From an uncultured Hyphomonadaceae bacterium (GTDB taxonomy: Bacteria; Pseudomonadota; Alphaproteobacteria; Caulobacterales; Hyphomonadaceae), in the NCBI GenBank assembly GCA_938049795.1, contig CALLCD010000253.1, forward strand, positions 1 to 9,376: DNA of 9,376 nucleotides, read 5' to 3'. Both the position numbers and the translations under genes were made by a program. Under the pieces are notes generated by a model. The model worked only from the letters and a program-made list of their open reading frames with translations. It was not told where the DNA came from and did no database searches. Positions 6,366-9,376 of the stretch are shown here, one piece after another (within the stretch, counting starts at the first letter, position 1; every line of letters starts with the position of its first letter).

Positions 6366-9300
6366 TTGAGCGAATCACCCTTTATCCATCTGGCCGTCCG
6401 GTCGAGCTATTCCCTGCTTGAGAGCATGATCACGACCAAGGCGCTCACTGCGTGGGCCGTCGAGCATCAAATGCCAGCGATTGCGGTGACCGACCGGAAC
6501 AATCTGTTTGGTGCGCTGGAGCGATCCGAAGCGCTGGCGGCGGCGGGTGTGCAGCCGATTATGGCGTGCTGTTTTGATATTGTTGAAGACGCTTTGCGCG
6601 GGGAGGTTTCGCGGGTCAGCCTCTATGCGCAGGACGAGACGGGCTATGGGCGGCTGATGGAGCTTGGCTCGGCTGCGTATCTGGATTCCGATGACGGGGT
6701 GCCGCGTCTGGCGCGGGCGCATCTCCTGGAAAAGACGGACGGGCTGATCATGCTGACGGGCGGGGCTGAGGGGCAGGTCGGGAAGTTGCTGGTCAAGGGT
6801 AAGACGGAGGCGGCGAAGGCGCAGCTTTTGGAGCTTGCCGGTGCGTATCCGGACCGGCTTTATGTCGAGCTGACGCGGCATGGGTCTCAGGCTGAGAATC
6901 TGGTCGAGGCGGGACTGGTGGAGCTGGCCTATAAGCTCGATCTGCCGCTGGTGGCGACCCATGATGCACGGTTTCTGAAGCCTTCGGATGCGGGTGCGCA
7001 TGACGCGCTGATGTGTATTTCCAATGGCGAATATCTCGGGCAGGAAGACCGGCAGAAAGTCGAGCCGGACCAGTATCTCAAATCTGCTGCTGAGATGGCC
7101 GCTCTGTTTGAGGACTTGCCCGAAGCGCTTGAGAACACGGCCGAGATTGCGCGCCGCTGCGCGGTAAAATCTGAAATGCGCAAACCGATCTTGCCGAATT
7201 TTTCCGGTAAGGGCGGTCAGGGCGAGGTGGACGAATTGCGCCGGCAGGCCGAAGAGGGGCTCGCGGGGCGTCTGGCTGAGGCGGATAAGCTGTATGCGGA
7301 CGAAACGGTCTATGCCGAACGGCTCGAATATGAGCTTGGCATTATCGAGAAAATGGGGTTCCCGGGCTATTTTTTGATTGTTTCGGATTTCATCAAATGG
7401 GCCAAGGAGCAGGGCATTCCAGTTGGCCCGGGGCGCGGTTCGGGCGCGGGGTCACTGGTGGCGTGGTCGCTTTTGATTACCGATCTTGACCCGTTGCGGT
7501 TTGACCTTCTGTTCGAGCGGTTCTTGAACCCCGAACGTGTGTCCATGCCTGACTTTGACGTTGATTTCTGTCAGGAGCGGCGCGGCGAAGTGATCCGCTA
7601 TGTGCGCGATAAATATGGCGCCGAAGCTGTGGCGATGATCATCACATTCGGCACATTGCAGGCGAAAGCTGTGGTGCGCGATGTTGGCCGCGTTATGCAG
7701 ATGCAGTATTTTCAGGTTGACCGGCTGGCGAAGCTCATTCCCTTCAATCCGGCCAATCCGCCTAAGCTTGCCGATGCTATTCTCGACGAGCCGAAGTTTC
7801 AGGAAGAGAAGGAAAAAGATCCGCGTGTGGGCGAATTGCTCGACACGGCGCTGGCGCTGGAAGGGCTTTACCGGAACGCAGGCACGCATGCGGCGGGTGT
7901 GGTGATCGGGGATCGTCCGCTCACAGAGCTTGTGCCGCTCTATAATGATCCGCGCTCTGATTTGCCGGCCAGCCAGTTCAATATGAAATGGGCGGAGAAT
8001 GCGGGGCTGGTGAAGTTTGACTTTCTGGGGCTGAAGACGCTGACTGTGATCGAGCGGGCGCTGAAATTCATCCGGCGGGATGGCGGCGATGTTGGGCCGG
8101 AATGGACGCGGCTTGATGATGAGGCGACGTATGAGCTGATGGCGTCGGGCGAGACGCTTGGCGTGTTCCAGCTTGAAGGACAGGGCATGCGCGACACGCT
8201 CAAACGCGTCAAGCCCGGCAATATTGAAGATGTGATCGCGATTATCTCGCTCTATCGGCCTGGCCCGATGGACAATATTCCGGTGTTCTGTGACGGCAAG
8301 GAAGACCCGAGCAAGATCCGCTATCAGCATCCTGACCTGAAGCCCATTCTTGAGGCGACCTATGGCGTGCCGGTCTATCAGGAGCAGGTGATGCGGATGG
8401 CCCAAGAGCTTGCGGGCTATTCGCTGGGCGAGGCGGATTTGCTGCGCCGGGCGATGGGTAAGAAGAAAAAGGAAGAGATGGACAAGCAGCGCGCGCGCTT
8501 TGTTGAAGGGTGCGCTGCGCGGGAGAACAAGATCGACGCGCCGCTGGCGAACGATATTTTCGACACGATGGCGAAATTTGCCGGGTATGGATTTAACAAA
8601 TCGCACGCGGCGGCCTATGCGGTGATCTCTTACCAGACGGGTTATTTGAAAGCGCATTTCCCTGTCGCGTTTCTGGCCGCGTCGATGAGCCTTGATCTGC
8701 ACAATACGGACAAATTGGCCGCCTTTTTCCAAGAGGCCAAGCGGCTGAAAATTCCCGTGATCTTGCCAGATGTAAACAGTTCGACGCCGGACTTTGATGT
8801 GCGCGACGACAGTGTGGTCTATGCGCTCGGTGCGCTCAAAGGGGTTGGGCTTGAGGCGATGAAGCATCTGGCCGAAGAGCGCGGGCGGGGCGGGACTTTC
8901 AAGAGCCTGCATGATCTGGCCGAGCGGGTGGACCCGAAATCGCTCAACAAGAAAGCGTTCGAGCAGCTTGGGCGGGCAGGCGCGCTGTCGACGCTGGAGC
9001 CGAACCGTGCGCAGGCCTATGCGGCGGGGCCGATGATGGCGGCGATGGCGGCAAGTGCGGCGGAGGATCGCGCGGGCGGACAAGGCGGACTGTTTGGTGA
9101 CGCCGAGCCTGCGGTGCGGGCAGCGTTTCCGGTGCGGCCGGACTGGAACCCGCAGGATATGCTGGACGAGGAATTTGGCGCGGTCGGGTTTTATCTTAGC
9201 GGGCATCCGCTCGACGATGTGCTGGAGACGGTGGACCGTTCGCGGCTGACGATGGCGAGCGAGATTGCGGGCAAGGCGATGGACCGGATGGTGCTGGAGA

Positions 9301-9376
9301 TGATTGGCGTGGTGCGGCGGCGGATCGAGAAGCCCGCGCGTTCGGGCGGCAAGTTTGCGTTTCTGACTGTGTCTGA
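6366..9376 (+). CDS. dnaE: DNA polymerase III alpha subunit, partial at the right edge
   Basis: The replicative polymerase, catalytic subunit of the DNA polymerase III holoenzyme. The frame is open from TTG 6366 to the window end (1003 codons plus two bases). About 150 C-terminal residues are missing if the family length of about 1150 holds. Order of domains: PHP domain (about 1-270), polymerase core with GPGRGSGAGSLVAW from residue 354, catalytic D396 and D398 in MPDFDVDFC, third aspartate D552 in KFDFLGL, the fingers region with SLYRPGPMDN, tandem helix-hairpin-helix region, a beta-clamp binding motif QGGLF (906-910; E. coli has QADMF), and the start of the OB fold (KFAFLTVSD) at the edge. 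The first PHP motif, normally HxH, reads A10-V11-R12, so that site has lost its metal ligands and proofreading presumably relies on a separate DnaQ. A GANTC site overlaps codons 3-4 (6372-6376). It follows lolD by 57 bases. I read the first third codon by codon, spot-checked the rest, and saw no frameshift. Confidence 0.97.
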   Translation, partial: MSESPFIHLAVRSSYSLLESMITTKALTAWAVEHQMPAIAVTDRNNLFGALERSEALAAAGVQPIMACCFDIVEDALRGEVSRVSLYAQDETGYGRLMELGSAAYLDSDDGVPRLARAHLLEKTDGLIMLTGGAEGQVGKLLVKGKTEAAKAQLLELAGAYPDRLYVELTRHGSQAENLVEAGLVELAYKLDLPLVATHDARFLKPSDAGAHDALMCISNGEYLGQEDRQKVEPDQYLKSAAEMAALFEDLPEALENTAEIARRCAVKSEMRKPILPNFSGKGGQGEVDELRRQAEEGLAGRLAEADKLYADETVYAERLEYELGIIEKMGFPGYFLIVSDFIKWAKEQGIPVGPGRGSGAGSLVAWSLLITDLDPLRFDLLFERFLNPERVSMPDFDVDFCQERRGEVIRYVRDKYGAEAVAMIITFGTLQAKAVVRDVGRVMQMQYFQVDRLAKLIPFNPANPPKLADAILDEPKFQEEKEKDPRVGELLDTALALEGLYRNAGTHAAGVVIGDRPLTELVPLYNDPRSDLPASQFNMKWAENAGLVKFDFLGLKTLTVIERALKFIRRDGGDVGPEWTRLDDEATYELMASGETLGVFQLEGQGMRDTLKRVKPGNIEDVIAIISLYRPGPMDNIPVFCDGKEDPSKIRYQHPDLKPILEATYGVPVYQEQVMRMAQELAGYSLGEADLLRRAMGKKKKEEMDKQRARFVEGCAARENKIDAPLANDIFDTMAKFAGYGFNKSHAAAYAVISYQTGYLKAHFPVAFLAASMSLDLHNTDKLAAFFQEAKRLKIPVILPDVNSSTPDFDVRDDSVVYALGALKGVGLEAMKHLAEERGRGGTFKSLHDLAERVDPKSLNKKAFEQLGRAGALSTLEPNRAQAYAAGPMMAAMAASAAEDRAGGQGGLFGDAEPAVRAAFPVRPDWNPQDMLDEEFGAVGFYLSGHPLDDVLETVDRSRLTMASEIAGKAMDRMVLEMIGVVRRRIEKPARSGGKFAFLTVS

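Noticed and set aside
7452..9206. A 584-codon open frame on the minus strand inside dnaE.
   Set aside because: Its codons are in exact register opposite dnaE codons. It stays open because the sense codons TTA, CTA and TCA, which would give antisense stops, are rare in this G-ending codon usage. Its translation is arginine- and histidine-rich and low in complexity, with no recognisable domain.
1..9376. A search for a novel defence, toxin-antitoxin, phage, CRISPR or retroelement system.
   Set aside because: Every coding region is a recognised housekeeping gene in a familiar order with uniform codon usage. There is no transposase, integrase, array of spaced repeats or unexplained protein cluster.

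Overview
The window is a stretch of ordinary alphaproteobacterial housekeeping chromosome, with every gene on the + strand. I place it in Alphaproteobacteria from the gene order (coaX, RNase J, methylmalonyl-CoA epimerase, DUF1467, short-form proS, lolC/E, lolD, dnaE), which I recall as common in that class, and from protein features such as a prolyl-tRNA synthetase of about 440 residues without the large editing insertion. GC looks to be near 60%. A member of Caulobacterales/Hyphomonadaceae or a related order is a guess, not a demonstrated assignment.

Layout. Positions 1-232 hold the end of type III pantothenate kinase (coaX). Ribonuclease J follows with a GTGA overlap (229-1902), then methylmalonyl-CoA epimerase (1927-2346). 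A 390-base non-coding gap (2347-2736) comes next and is the only large gap. It contains three GANTC sites within 37 bases and two diverged tandem copies, 112 bases apart, of a hairpin-bearing repeat. After it come a small two-helix membrane protein of the DUF1467 family (2737-2973), prolyl-tRNA synthetase (3026-4354), a LolC/LolE-type permease (4351-5622, TTG start overlapping the proS stop), the LolD ATPase (5622-6308), and dnaE, the replicative DNA polymerase III alpha subunit. dnaE starts at a TTG at 6366 and runs off the right edge after 1003 codons.

How the genes work together. The Lol permease and LolD form one inner-membrane ABC machine that releases lipoproteins to the LolA chaperone. 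The other genes serve separate core processes: CoA synthesis, RNA decay, propionyl-CoA metabolism, tRNA charging and replication. Stop/start overlaps at coaX/rnj, proS/lol and lol/lolD suggest translational coupling inside one or a few transcripts.

I see no defence system, phage, insertion sequence, CRISPR array, tRNA or rRNA, and no undescribed protein system. The part most worth a second look is the 2347-2736 gap, where the two repeat copies differ in ways that preserve base pairing.
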